Source of the DNA: Perca fluviatilis | Taxonomy: Eukaryota; Chordata; Actinopteri; Perciformes; Percidae | NCBI RefSeq assembly: GCF_010015445.1 | Contig: NC_053119.1 | Location: 9,148,050 to 9,212,049 of the forward strand | DNA: 64,000 bases | Direction: 5' to 3' | Shown: positions 11,040 to 22,790 of the stretch, piece after piece | How the letters are laid out: every line of letters begins with the position of its first letter | Numbering within the stretch: the first letter of the stretch is position 1 | The notes under the pieces: generated by a model | What the model was told of the DNA's origin: nothing | The model's database searches: none | What the model saw: the letters and a program-made list of their open reading frames with translations, nothing else | Position numbers and translations under genes: made by a program

Positions 11040-12613
11040 CTATATTAGAGCTGAGACACTTGAGTTGATCCACAGAAAATGAATTAGTGACTGTTTCGAT
11101 AATAGATTCATTGTGAGTTTTCAATCAAAAACACCAATCATTTCTGGGTACAGCTTCTCAATGTGAGGATTTGCTGCTTTTCTCTGTTTTATATGACAGT
11201 AAAGTGAATACCTTTGGGTTTTGGACTGTTGAACAGACAAGATAAAGATGTCATCTTGGGACTATGGGAAACTGTACTAGACATTTTCACTGTTTTCTAG
11301 ACTGATTGATCAATTAAACGCAAATAATGTCTTCTGTGCATGCATGGAGATGAGTAACACAAATTAAGGTAAAAAACAACATAAAGTGTCTTTGTACGGT
11401 GTTTTTCCAACACTTGCTTGCAGAACAGCCCTAGTTTAGGGCTGCAACTATTATTTTCAATATGGATTTACCTGCATATCATTACCCTGAATATGATTGG
11501 GCATTTATTCCTACTTTCTAGCATTTTATTGACCATCAATATTTGTTGTTGTTGTTATAACTGTTTTTGCTCTACCTCAGTACTATTTAGCATTGATTCT
11601 CCAACGTCTCTGCTGGAGCGATGAACAGCTTTCTTCCAAACGATATTACCTCCTTTTGATGTTTTAATGATGATGATGGTGGTGGTGGTGGAGAGCCTCT
11701 TCTGGCACATTGCTCCAATATCTGTCATAGGTGTTAAGTTAGATTGAGATCTGATGACTTTAATAGCTATAAAATATGATTTACATCATTTCTTTTTTTA
11801 AATCAAACTACAGTTGATTTATTATTGACAGAAAATGAAACAGCAACACTTCTGATAACTGATTAATCGTTAGTCTTTTTTTCAAACACAAATGTGCTTT
11901 TTTTCTTTGATTTCTATGATTTCTATTCATTCTTCACCTGGAGGCAGTTCACAAAAACAATATCATCCCAAGGTCCACATCATAGCTCTTCTGAAGCTTT
12001 CAATCCTCCTCCTGATCTTCATCAGCAGATGGAGTTTGCCCAGTTGTCATGGAATTGTATTGCTATTTTGAGCACTTTAAGGTCTTCTTGACAATGTTGG
12101 CTTAAAAGCTAAGACTAAAATTGAATTGCTTGGAAATATGAAATGATTATTCTTTTGGGTTTCTGACTGTTGGCTGGACAAAATAATCAATTTGAATTCC
12201 GCAACTTGCACTTGAATTAGGGTAAAAGCCTTTTTTCATCTTTTTAATGTTGTTTTTATCAACAAAAACATCAGGAAAATATACAGCAGATTACAGGATA
12301 AAAAAAGTATTTGTTAGTTGCAGCCATACATCAAACCATTCAGCGACCTCTCCTTCCCTGTATGGAAGCATCTGCGTTCGTTTCGTTTCTTCACTCATTT
12401 ATTCATATATTTTTCCTTTGATTTTTTCACCTATCGCTATAATATCAATACAGTATTGAGATAGGAGAGTGTCATATCTAGGATTTTGGATATCTTAATA
12501 TTATAATATACTGTAGCTGTATGTCTTATTATGTTCTCTTCAGTTCCACCCCTGATCATCATAGCCACACTACTATGATCACTTTCATGTTTCTTGTGTG
12601 TAAACTAAGCACC
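11040..12613. repeat. Cluster of decayed hAT-like TTAGGGCTGCAAC-family repeats
   Basis: Copies or pieces start at about 11047 (TTAGAGCTGAG...), 11436 (TTAGGGCTGCAACTA) and near 11815, and a - strand piece ends near 12325 (TTAGTTGCAGCC). They share internal words such as CTTTGGGTTTTGGACTGTTG. They are too decayed to assign target duplications. Confidence 0.55.
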
Positions 12614-12916
12614 TTGGGCTGCAACTAACGGTTACTTTCATTGTCAGAAAATAATGAAAACGTACATCAAAATTTCTCAAAACCCAAGATGACGTCTTTA
12701 AATAGCTTGTTTTGTCTGTCCAGCCAATATTTATTTAGTTTAGTATCATATTAACAGAGAAAAGCTGCAAATACTCACATATGAGAAGCTGCAACCAGCA
12801 ATGTTTTTGGCATTTATGTTTGAAAAATGACAAACTATTAATCAATAATCAATATAGTTGCTTCTTAATTTTGTCTATTTACTATTCCATAAATCAACTA
12901 ATTGTTTCATCTCTAA
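12614..12916 (+). mobile_element. hAT-like MITE, TTAGGGCTGCAAC family
   Basis: The termini are TTGGGCTGCAAC on the left and the complement of TTAGAGATGAAAC on the right. A direct repeat AAGCACC flanks it at 12607-12613 and 12917-12923. Seven identical bases, with an eighth mismatched, fit a decayed 8-bp hAT duplication. Confidence 0.7.
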
Positions 12917-12978
12917 AAGCACCAGTCACCACAAAACTATCTTCCGTAATATAATGATTAAAACATGGTGCGATATCA

Positions 12979-12979
12979 T

Positions 12980-13026
<47 letters not shown>
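12979..13026. repeat. (AT)n microsatellite
   Basis: Nearly pure AT dinucleotides with one interruption. Confidence 0.95.
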
Positions 13027-13027
<1 letters not shown>

Positions 13028-13791
13028 ACATAAATGTTGAGGTATTTAGGTGCAATCAATAAATATTGTGATATTTTATTATTCACTATCATCCATCTCT
13101 GTAGGTTTAGGAGGAAGTTGTGTTTTTTGAAAGATGTCGTTTTACTGGAAAACTAAGTCTTGTAAACCTGTTTTGAGACACATAATGAACACAAGAACAA
13201 AGAGTTTGGACAGAATTTCCACTGACCTAAAATCTGCCAGCTGCTGCAGGAGACCGAGCTGCTGTTGTTGTTTATGTCGGTCTAAGATAAAAGCCTGCTA
13301 ATGACTCGACAGAAGAAGTCAGCCTGGTAATGACCTGAATGATTTTGAGATCAGAGCCTGTGAAGACTTTTCTTCCAAAATTGATGAAGCCACCATCTGG
13401 ACAAAATAATTGTTCTTTTGAAACGATGGCATCATGAAAGAAAAGCTATTTTGTTAAGAGTTATGAAACATCTAAGGGTGCGCCAATCAATCGGCCACTG
13501 GTCGGTATTGATCGATATTTTGGATTGGACATCAAGAACCGGTTCCAACATGGAAGCGTTTTTATTTTTTATTTTATTGGAAGCATTTGGAAAATTGGGT
13601 TTCGAATCCGATCATTGGTTCCAAAATTAACGTGCACAAGTTTTGGTTTCCGTAGCAGCCACCGTACTTCCAGGCACTTGGTTGTGTTGCAGCCATGGAG
13701 CATAGTAAGCGGCGCTCTAAAGTGTGGCTTTATTTTAAGTTGAAAAAGCCCAGTAAAACTGTAAATCACCATTGAATCAAAATAAAATTTT

Positions 13792-13940
13792 GTGAGAAGA
13801 AATCCCCATAGTCTGCTGCAACAGCACCGTTTGACTGATAAGTACAAAATTCCAGGAATATTCAAGGTGGAAACTTTTCATGGCAATTAACTGGAATGTT
13901 GAATCTGGAAATTACTGGGAATAAACTGGAAATTTAGTTA
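13792..13940 (+). repeat. Direct repeat copy A (~150 bp)
   Basis: It is closely similar to 15678-15828, sharing GAAATCCCCATAGTCTGCTG and ATTCCAGGAATATTCAAGG. It belongs to a dispersed repeat rather than a gene. The neighbouring 13455-14220 block looks like a decayed transposon, with ends I cannot place. Confidence 0.8.
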
Positions 13941-14899
13941 TGTTCCTCTTATCTGTGAGATAAGCATATGACCCATTTCAACTCCATCCCTCAAAGAATC
14001 GGTAAGATAAGTACCAATATATTAATTCTAAATAGTTTGTTCGGTAGTCTCTAAGCCAATCAGAAGAACCAATCAGATGATGCAAAACACGTGAGGCAAT
14101 GTTTCTACGCGCCCCTAAAATAGCTTTGGCGATCTGGCAGTTTTTCCAGGTGTCTGAAAAAGCCAATACATTTCCAATTTGCAAAGTGTGATCCAAGGAA
14201 ATCCATTGTGGAGGAACGCAAGTTGAGTGACAAGTTTTATGTCAGTTTTCAATGCTGTGAGCTGCGCAAACCATAATCTCATTAGCCTTCATTGTATTGA
14301 GTTGGTGGCTGAATTCTAATTGACAGATATCTCAACACCTCTGAGGATTGAGACAATATGTTGAGAAAACATGTTTTCTAGGCTTATAAGCTACTTATTT
14401 ATAACAGAAAGCCTGTGTTACAAACTGGAGGTGTGGAGTGTAAAAGGCAGGAGTGTTGACCAGACAGTGAGGGTCAAATGCAAGATGCTATCGATGTGCA
14501 TTATGGTAAAAATTCTGAATTTTTGATGCATGGTCCTAACAGGCAGGCTATCTCTCTGTGTCGATTTTGACCATTCCTTTTTTTTACCATTCTGAAAGCT
14601 GAAAATATTGCTCTACCCCAGCAGTGATGTAGAAGTGTACTCCAGGTTGTATCACACCATGACATCAGTGTTGGCTGTCACGACATCATATGATTACGTT
14701 TATGTGACAAGGTAGACCATCCTTTTTCATCATTGACGCGAGGAAGAGTATCCTAGACGTCGTTTTAGCATTATGCACAACCATGCTATAGTTAGCCAAG
14801 CAACTATAAAACTTTGAATTTACACAAATAGGCAGAATTTCCTGTCGAGAAGAAAGCAGGCAACTTCAGCGTCCCTTTTTAAAATCCTTGCTCCTTTCC

Positions 14900-15264
14900 A
14901 TCTTTGGTCTTGTTGCTTTGCCTGTCGCGTGGTCCTTTAAATTCTCTTGTTAACTTCTTTGGTGTCTCCGTTATCTTCTGCACCTCCCTGGCATTCGTCA
15001 CGGAGCCACTGGGTGTAGAAGTGCGAAAGGCAGAGGTACGTCCCTCTTTTGCTAATGTATTTTAAAGATGGAGGCGCTACATGGCGGCCGCCATTCGAGC
15101 GACTCGCTCCTATGTTTTCTGAATGATTCTAAATGGCAGATTCTATGCGTACGAGAATACTTTGATTAGTTGGTGGAAGTAACTACACATGAATGAGCAC
15201 ATATTTGTGAAAGAACAAAAGTTTTTTTGCTAAGAATCAACTAAAACAATTACACAGTGGAGCT
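14900..15264 (+). mobile_element. Partial copy of the 53.2-54.0 kb TTAA element
   Basis: It shares GTCTTGTTGCTTTGCCTGTC, CTGGCATTCGTCACGG and TGAATGATTCTAAATGGCAG with 53209-53999 and ends AGTGGAGCT-TTAA (TTAA 15265-15268). The left end found in the 53 kb copy is missing here. It also lacks the 236-bp insertion present at 53529-53764. Confidence 0.8.
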
Positions 15265-15677
15265 TTAACCATTTAGATTAATTATTTTTAAACAGAAACA
15301 ACCGATTGTCCATGTACAGCACTTTGATCAACTTGCTTGTTTTTAAATGTGCTTTAGAAATAAAGTTTGATTGATTGATTGATTGATCACTGTTTTTTAA
15401 CTGCAGAGCTGAGAGCAGAGTCAACAGCCTCAGGCTCAGTCAGCACACTCACCAACACAAAATTTACCAGCCCTGAGCCGGTGGGTGGTGTGATTTTCCC
15501 ACTTTGGTGTCTCTGCTTGTCGGCAAAGCTACTGAAGCATTCAGTCTAGATAGATCGCATCCTTCAGTGAAAGCCCTCCTTCACTCAATAAATCCAAACC
15601 ATAGCTGCACTCATCATGTGTGTAGTCAAGCAGAAGAACTGACAGATTTATTAACTCAAGTCCAATATTGTGCATCA

Positions 15678-15828
15678 GTGAGAAGAAATCCCCATAGTCT
15701 GCTGCAACAGCACTGTTCGACTGATTAGGGCTGCAAAATTCCAGGAATATTCAAGGTGGAAACTTTTCATGGCAATTAACTGGAATGTGGAATCTGAAAA
15801 TAACTGGGAATGAAATGGAAATATAGTT
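15678..15828 (+). repeat. Direct repeat copy B (~150 bp)
   Basis: Partner of 13792-13940, about 1.9 kb downstream in the same orientation, with scattered differences. Confidence 0.8.
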
Positions 15829-17642
15829 TTTATTTGCTCAGGCTGTATTTACCATGTCATATGCAGATAGAAACAAAGCTTATACCACATCATAAGGAGA
15901 CATAATCCATAAATTAGCCAAATAAATCCATACATTTGTCAAATCCATTCGATGTGAAATGCGCCATGTGGTGAGTTAGCTAGTTGACTAATGGGGAAAG
16001 GCTACTTTGAATATTTGAGACGACAATGTAAGCTGTGTGCAAACTAAGGGTTTTTAAAAAAATGTCTCAATTAGCATGCTAAATCTAGCTTCATCCCACA
16101 TGGTAATAAGCTAGCTAGCAAAAACTAGCAGAAGGTGTTAATAAATTATAAACTGTGTACTTTGCTTTAGGCTACCATCTGCTGGTTAACTGAAATATTA
16201 TTAAAAAAAATATTCACTCCAGTAGTATAGTCAAAACTTCCCTAGAAGGATGTAGTCATTTGACTCAGACAGTGCGGTAATGTTGGCGGTAGCGTTGGCT
16301 GCACATGTGGTGGGAGAATGCACTGTACATGCATGCAGAGGGTTGTAATTTTACAGAGTTCCTATTTAACGGGATGCTGGCAAATGATCTGCTGAATGCA
16401 GTGCATGGTTACAATTCAATGAAATGGGCATACTTGTAACCGAAACGTGCCGCAAGACCTAGTAATGCTTTCTTATGTGTATTTTCCCTCAAAACAAGTT
16501 TGCTATTAAAAGGTATGATTTTTTTTAATTAAAATTGGATAGTAAACAGCGAGTCCAGGCAGGTCTTTAGAGCTGCAGACGGTCGGTCCTCTGGGAATGT
16601 TTGTGCACAAAGATGTCGGTGTTCACGGTGGTGTGGCTGTCAGCTGATCTGAGTGGTCCACAGCGGAGAGATAGCCGTGACCTTTAGGCGCAAAAGGTGG
16701 GAAGCGTATCCCGTCGAAGAATTGACGTGTTGTGATGTGGCTGTATTGAAGCTGGACGCTGACCTGCTGAGAGACTGGTCAATCTGTCACAGCCGATGTT
16801 GCACTTTCCACGAGTGAAGCGATGAAAGAGACAGAAAGACTTGTTGAAACAGAGAAAGAATCCTGTGTGCATGTTTCTCATGTTTTAGTACACACAAACA
16901 ACCAACATCACTGCAATATTAAGCAAGTTTACCAGACACATTAATTTGCTGTAAAGCACTTTTGTGTAAAGTGCTAAATAATTCTTAACTCTGAACACGC
17001 AGAAATGATACACTCCAGAACTTGCCTGAGAATTAGGGATGTCTTGATCCCGATCCCGATCACCGGATCGGATCGGAGACGTTTTTGGCATTTTTGAACT
17101 GTCCGGGGATCGGCATTTACCCCGATTATCTTACTCCGATCATTTACATCAGCTTGTAGTGATCGCCACCTTTAATCACACACGCCCTGCACCCATACCT
17201 GTCAAGTATCCCGTTTTGGCCGGGAAAGTCCCGTATTTTACCCTTCTTTCCCGCCGTCCTCCCGTATTAGTATTTTCCCGTAAATCTCCCGTATTTTAAC
17301 CTGCGTTATTAAAAAATAATAATAGCCCGGGCCCGAGCAGAGTAAAAAAAACAAAAACATTCCCAATCTGAGTTCTGTCACTAGCCTCGCGATAACTTCC
17401 ACCTGCAGTAGCCTACTACAGATACTGTAGATGACATACTGAAAAAAGAAAAAAAACAGAGACGGATGATGGACGCTACGACAGAGACGGTGCGCTGCCA
17501 AAACTTCTGAAGGCTTTACTATGCATTCCCCATAGCAATGCAAGTTCAGAAAGGGTGTTTAGCATGGTACGAAAGATTGTTACAGAGAATAGGATGACGT
17601 TAGACAACAGAACTGTTTGCACTCTACTCTCATGTAAAATTA

Positions 17643-18661
17643 CAGTTTTTCCTATTGCTAAAACACAATTTTGCAAACTAGTGTGGTTTTATCAAAATAC
17701 CTAATACAATTCACACAACCACACACCCAAACTGCAAAATACCATATATATCCTGCAAAATGAAGCACTGCAACCAAAACTACATATATCATTATCAAAA
17801 TCAAACTTTTGCACCACATGGCACACACTTCATTCATATTACCAGATTTTTGTCTAACCAACTACACACTGTTGGGCATAATGAAAAGCACTCTCATCTT
17901 TAGAATGCTTTGCCATAATACTAAAATAGTTCAAATTGTAGAAAATTCATCAGATTGTTCACATGCACAGACCTTATCATGGTCATTGCATTTCTGTGCG
18001 TGATTTTCATTTTTATTTTTATTCTTATGTATGTGTGATATATGTGTGTATATGTGTTTTTTGTGTTACAGTAAGGTTGTCTAAGCTACTGGATCCTAAA
18101 ATTTCCTTCGGGATGAATAAAGTATCTATCTATCTATCTAGCTGCAGATACACACACTTGATGTTGAAACATTTATGTTTGAATTTTTAACCAAACAAGT
18201 CAGTGGACAGCAGATATATTTACATAGGACTGAACAGAAATATGCTCACAACAAACAGTAAACTGAAAAAGAAAATTGCAGAAAAAATATATAGAAAAAA
18301 AAGAGGTGCTCACATGTGGTCTTTTTATAGTGCTTACTTTATGATTGAAGTGGTAACAATAAAGCATTGAGGTGTTTGGCCAGGTGGCGCATATGTTGGC
18401 CAATTAGCTCATGTAGTGTCATTTTGAATGGCAGTGTTTAGAAATGGCAGACATGTGACTTTATGTCAGATTGTTGTGTCTTATGCAGAGAACCGTGTTC
18501 AGTGCATTTAAAAAGGGCCATTTCGAATTGCAAAATGTGTATAAAGCAGAAAATGTGTTTAGACTTTTGGAGACTTGAGAAGAGGTTTTGCTCTCTGTGT
18601 GTCAGTTTAAATAATTGTGCTATGCATGTCATTTTAGTGTGTTAGCAATTGGAAAAAACTG
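17643..18661. mobile_element. TA-flanked Tc1/mariner-type element inside a hAT ORF
   Basis: The termini are CAGTTTTTCCTATTGCTAA and, on the other strand, CAGTTTTTTCCAATTGCTAA. TA lies at 17641-17642 and 18662-18663. At 1019 bp it has no transposase I recognise. It carries a LINE-like tail with a TATC microsatellite near 18121-18140. Confidence 0.8.
18070..18140 (+). repeat. LINE/SINE 3' tail with (TATC)n
   Basis: The words TAAAATTTCCTTCGGGATGA and AATAAAG followed by TATC repeats are the typical 3' end of L2/Rex-like fish retroposons. The 5' extent is unclear. Confidence 0.6.
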
Positions 18662-19149
18662 TAACCACTCCGGCCCAGCCCACAAATACACTCCTTCCAA
18701 AACAGTCTTAAAGAATGCAAAGTCTGCAACAAATTTGTACAATAACTCACTAAAAGAGTAAAGAAAAGTTATGTGAAATGAAAAGAAAAACTGTAAAAGA
18801 AAAGCAATATGAAATGAAAAGAATGTGTGGAATGAAAATAAAATGTAAATGTAAAGACAAGCAATGTTATAAATTGTAAATTTTTTCAGCATTCTGCATC
18901 AAGTGGTGATTTTAGCTTTCTTGTACACTTGTCTTAAAATGTAAGCCATAATGGAGCTTGGTTGGGGTGGTGGGACTGCTCGCGGTGGGGCCCGGAAAAT
19001 TTCCCCTTATTTTCAAATCCAAAACTTGACAGGTATGCCTGCACCACAGACAGACTGCCTGGATGCCGGCACTTTCGAACCAAGATGGGCGCGCGGCCAC
19101 TCACCAGACGTCTGTCCAGAGTATCTCGTAGCTTGCCAGCCCTTGGCAA

Positions 19150-19930
19150 CAAGTAAAAAAGGAATAATAATAATACATTTTATTTGTAACGCACTTTATA
19201 TTTAAGCAATTCTGAAAGTACTATGTAGAAATGCCAAGGAGAAAAAAGTATTCAAATTAAAAGAAACAACTAAAGGACAAGGAAACGGGTAAGAAATCAG
19301 CCAAAAGCTCTGTAGAAAAGGTGGGTCTTAAAGGGATAAGCCACCGTTTGTTGAAATAGGGCTTATCACGGTCTCCCCTAGCTGTAGATAGGTGGGCCAA
19401 CGCATTTTTTGTACATGCATTGTTTTAGTCCTGTGCAACACCGGCAGCGAGTTAGCTTAGCGTAGCGAATGGAATCCTATGTTGCCGGTTAGCATGTTGT
19501 GAGTAAAAGTGAGCCAACAAAAAACAACCTAATTACTTGCACTGAGACAAAAAATGCGTTGGCCCACCTATCTACAGTTAGGGTAGACCGTGATAAGAAC
19601 TATTTCAACAAACGGTGGCGTATTCCTTTAAGGCCGCGTTTAAAAGCATCCACAGTCTGTGGTGTCCTCAGGTGGTCAGGGAGGGAGGAAGCCAGAGCGG
19701 AGGGAACATGTGGAGGTTTGTGGGGCAAGGAGTTCCTTGAGGTAGAGGAGAGCATCACCACAGATGCACTGGTGGGTAAGAAGGGAAACCTTGTACTCAA
19801 TCCCGAGTGAGACTTGAAGCCAGTGGAGTGATTTGAGGATGGGGGTGATGTGGTCATGTTTGCGCACCCTCAGTAAGATCCTGGCAGCGCCTGGATGAGA
19901 CAAAGGCATGGACAAGATTTTTTTACAGAA
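19150..19930 (-). mobile_element. LINE 3' fragment, antisense, interrupted
   Basis: On the - strand the 19676-20065 frame contains HPGAARILLRVRKHDHITPI and LKSLHWLQV, characteristic of the C-terminal end of fish L2/CR1-type LINE ORFs. On the + strand the opposite end shows an AATAAT run and ACATTTTATTTGTAACGCAC, the LINE 3' UTR read backwards. A TTAA element at 19328-19631 splits it. It is truncated and not functional. Confidence 0.7.
19328..19631. mobile_element. Palindromic TTAA-flanked MITE (Kolobok-like)
   Basis: TTAA at 19328-19331 and 19628-19631 flank inverted arms of about 85 bp starting AGGGATAAGCCACCG and, on the other strand, AGGAATACGCCACCG. The core contains TTAGCTTAGCGTAGCG. 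TTAA duplications with 5'-AG termini fit the Kolobok superfamily better than piggyBac, whose termini begin CC. No coding capacity. Confidence 0.85.
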
Positions 19931-22104
19931 GCGGATTACTCTAATTTTCCACCCTTCTTCCGTGATTCCACCAGGAAACCGCGCTTTCAGGCCGTTACTC
20001 CATGGAGCCGACATCGGTAAACATCCTAAAGAGAACTGTTTTGGTGTAGAGTTCATTTGCTGCACTAATTTAAATGTATTAAGCTTACGACATATTTTAG
20101 TTACTGTGTTTACTTAGTTATTATTGTACAACAAAAATATCGGTGTGCAGCTCTATTGTATTGGCAGATATTCAATATAAAAGAAATCGGATCGGGGGGG
20201 TCAAAAAAGCTGATTGGGACATCCCTACTGAGAATTATGATGTTTTTAAGCTTTCTTCAGTATCAAAGTAATCCAGTGATAGTTGTCTGTACATCCATGG
20301 GTACAGTGCAAACAGGAACTGCTAACTACTTCGGCATACTTTCATTGGTGCCAATTTGACAAATAAATGGGGTTGTAGCCCACAGCTAACTGACTCCACG
20401 GCAACATCATACTTCCTTTTCACAATCCCCAAAGCCCCCCCAAGTTATGGGAACTGTAGGTCGGGGGGAGTAGATTGTGTCTCCTATCTGAGTGGTACTG
20501 CAGCTGTTGACAGATAGAAGTTTGTAGGTTTAAGGAGGTAAATCTGGTGAAGTGATCGTAGGAGTTCTGTGTCAGGAGATAAAATGTGTTATAAGAATGT
20601 CTGCCAACTAATCACAACACACGATCAAAACTTATTTAAATATTAAAATCAAAATATTTGAAATACTTATTTACAATGTGGAATTAGACACGCGCTCTAA
20701 CTTTATGTTTAAAAACACGTAAGATGTAAGATTTTGTTTGCAATTAGATTTTTAGATTGCTGCTATAAATGGTTGACTTGAGTCATAGTCAAATGAACAC
20801 AGGACTAAAATTATAAAAACAAACAAAAAAAACACTATCTTGTCATAAGGGAGAGTAAATGAGAGCAGCGAGGCACTCTGTACACTGTTATAATTAGGTG
20901 CAATAATTCCTCCAGGTACAGGTTATGTTTATGTAGTTTATCACTTTTTCCTACTTTCTGAAGAGGTAGATCTGTTGACTACCAACTAAAACTAAGTACA
21001 ACTTCATGTTAAAACACAGCTTTAATGAAACCAAGTGAAATGAAAATAAAGATAAAGATTCCCTGTTTCCCCTCCACCTCTCCTTCGCGGTGGTGCTTCC
21101 CCTTGTGACTTTGCTACTGGTGTTGGTCCTGGTTACAAATCCTTCACCATTTAGGTGGAACAGATCAAAGAGCGTAAAACCAACAGATCAGGGCAGCCTC
21201 ATGTGTCAGGACCAAACCACACGAGGCCCAGTGGGGGTCTTGCTGAGTGGCTGCATTAATGAGCTTTGAAGTTGTCATTTGGCCTAATTAAGGCCCATCC
21301 AGCCACTGTAGCTTCACCTGGTTACCTCAGAGAGCCAATGTGGCTCCATCACATTACTAACCAGCTCACCTCCTGCCCCCTCTGTTCCTCTGCTTTCATC
21401 TTTTGCACAGCCACTTTTCTCCATCTCTGTGATTTGATGCGGGCAGATTTGATGACATTCTGTTGATCAGTGTTTGATGTGATTTTAACGTGGTTAGGGT
21501 GCTTCAAGCTTAAAATAATCCAGGGATTTTTAGACTTTCTAAGCAGGCTGTACATACATGACAGTATAACATAGAGCATTTTACAGTGATGTAATTTGTA
21601 ATGCTTTATAGTTAATATGCATTCTGTAACTGTGTTATCTGTATTTGAGAAAAATGTGCTTAGAAAATGTGCACTTATGGTGGTTGCAGTTGCTATTTAT
21701 TCTTATTTAATGTGGAAGTTTGTTCTTCCAAAGTTGCTCCAACATTATTACCTTCACATTCACACGGACTTCTTACAGTATGTTGTGACTTAGGATTCAT
21801 TTAGTTCATTATTTGACGCACATCACTTTCCCCACAGCACACATACAAACACAAACACAGAATCTGACAAAATCGTTGAGAGTTTAGAAAGGGTCTCAGC
21901 TCAGTCAGCAGCTCAGAGCTTTCTTCAGACTCTATAGACCTGATAGATCTGGTGTTATCCTCCCAGCAGGACGAGCATGTGCTGTTCATTACTGAGGGGA
22001 CCTCTTTATTAGATATTTAGCTCCACAGACAACTGCAACAACACTAACAATAAACAAACCTGCACATTTGCTGGAAGGCTAAATATCAAACTAGTGGACA
22101 TAGG

Positions 22105-22790
22105 TTACGCAACATGGCATCATGACTTTGCGTTAACATACACGCCACTTTCCTAAAGCCAAATGGCGTGTTATCTGTACGCATTTTGAGCTATCCACGT
22201 GGATGTCTACGCTGTATACAGCGGATGTAAACATACACACCACGTGGCGTCGCCACGTTGCGTGTTGTCGCGAGAACGTGCCGTACTATCACTAGAACAA
22301 AAAAAAAAGAAGAAAAAAAATAGGTTGGGTTTAGGAAAAGAACATTGGGAAAGGCTTTAGTAACACAAAAAAAAAAAAAATACGGCAAAACCACGAAGGT
22401 GACCAACACGCTTAGGAAAACAATAAGCGGTTGGGTTTAGGAAAGAAACATTGGGGAAGGCTTAAAAAAACATTTCCAAAAAAAAAAAAAAAAAACAACA
22501 GCTGAAAAACTCCACACACAAGAGGTGAACCTGGCTTTCCTGGGTGAAAGTCCTGTGTTTTACCTAGACACCACCCCAACCAACCTCTTTCTGTGGACTT
22601 ACGTCCCTTCATACTACTCGCTACGGCGAAAATCCACACCTAATGTAGGTCAATGGCAGCCGAACGGCGTTGAAAAACACTCTAAAAAGCGATTATGCGT
22701 CTTGATAACGCGCCAAAATGGCATACGAATTGGCGTGTCATACATACACCACTTTATGAGATCAGTCTGGGTTACGAGATGGGAGTGGCC
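22105..22790. repeat. Dispersed repeat with internal duplication
   Basis: GGTTGGGTTTAGGAAA occurs at about 22323 and 22431, each followed by ACATTGGG(A)AAGGCTT and an A-run. Flanks carry AAATGGCGTGT and GGCGTGT words in opposite halves. No ends or target duplication could be fixed. Frames across it have no family resemblance. Confidence 0.55.

Larger units (their letters stand above)
17495..18761 (+). pseudogene. hAT transposase C-terminal fragment, split by an insertion
   Basis: Bases 17495-17642 read as a hAT dimerisation motif with LLCIPHSNASSERVFS and later LLSCKI. The frame is interrupted by a TA-flanked element (17643-18661) and resumes at 18662 in phase, running to TAA at 18759-18761. 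Only the end of the transposase is present: no DDE catalytic core and no BED finger, so it cannot be active. The exact frame continuity across the insertion supports the TA target assignment. Confidence 0.85.
17194..19037 (+). mobile_element. hAT element B, nested in element A
   Basis: The terminal repeats are CATACCTGTCAAG on both sides in inverted orientation, with the 8-bp duplication CCTGCACC at 17186-17193 and 19038-19045. Inside is the C-terminal dimerisation region of a hAT transposase, itself split by a TA-flanked element at 17643-18661. Without that insert the element is about 0.8 kb, so it is an internally deleted derivative. Confidence 0.9.
17034..20227. mobile_element. hAT element A, 3.2 kb with internal insertions
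   Basis: The terminal repeats are TAGGGATGTCTTGATCCC on the left and the complement of TAGGGATGTCCCAATCAG on the right, with the 8-bp target duplication CTGAGAAT at 17026-17033 and 20228-20235. The element is largely made of later insertions: hAT B at 17194-19037, a LINE remnant around 19150-19930 and a TTAA element at 19328-19631. Its own sequence survives mainly at 17034-17185 and about 19980-20227. Confidence 0.85.
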
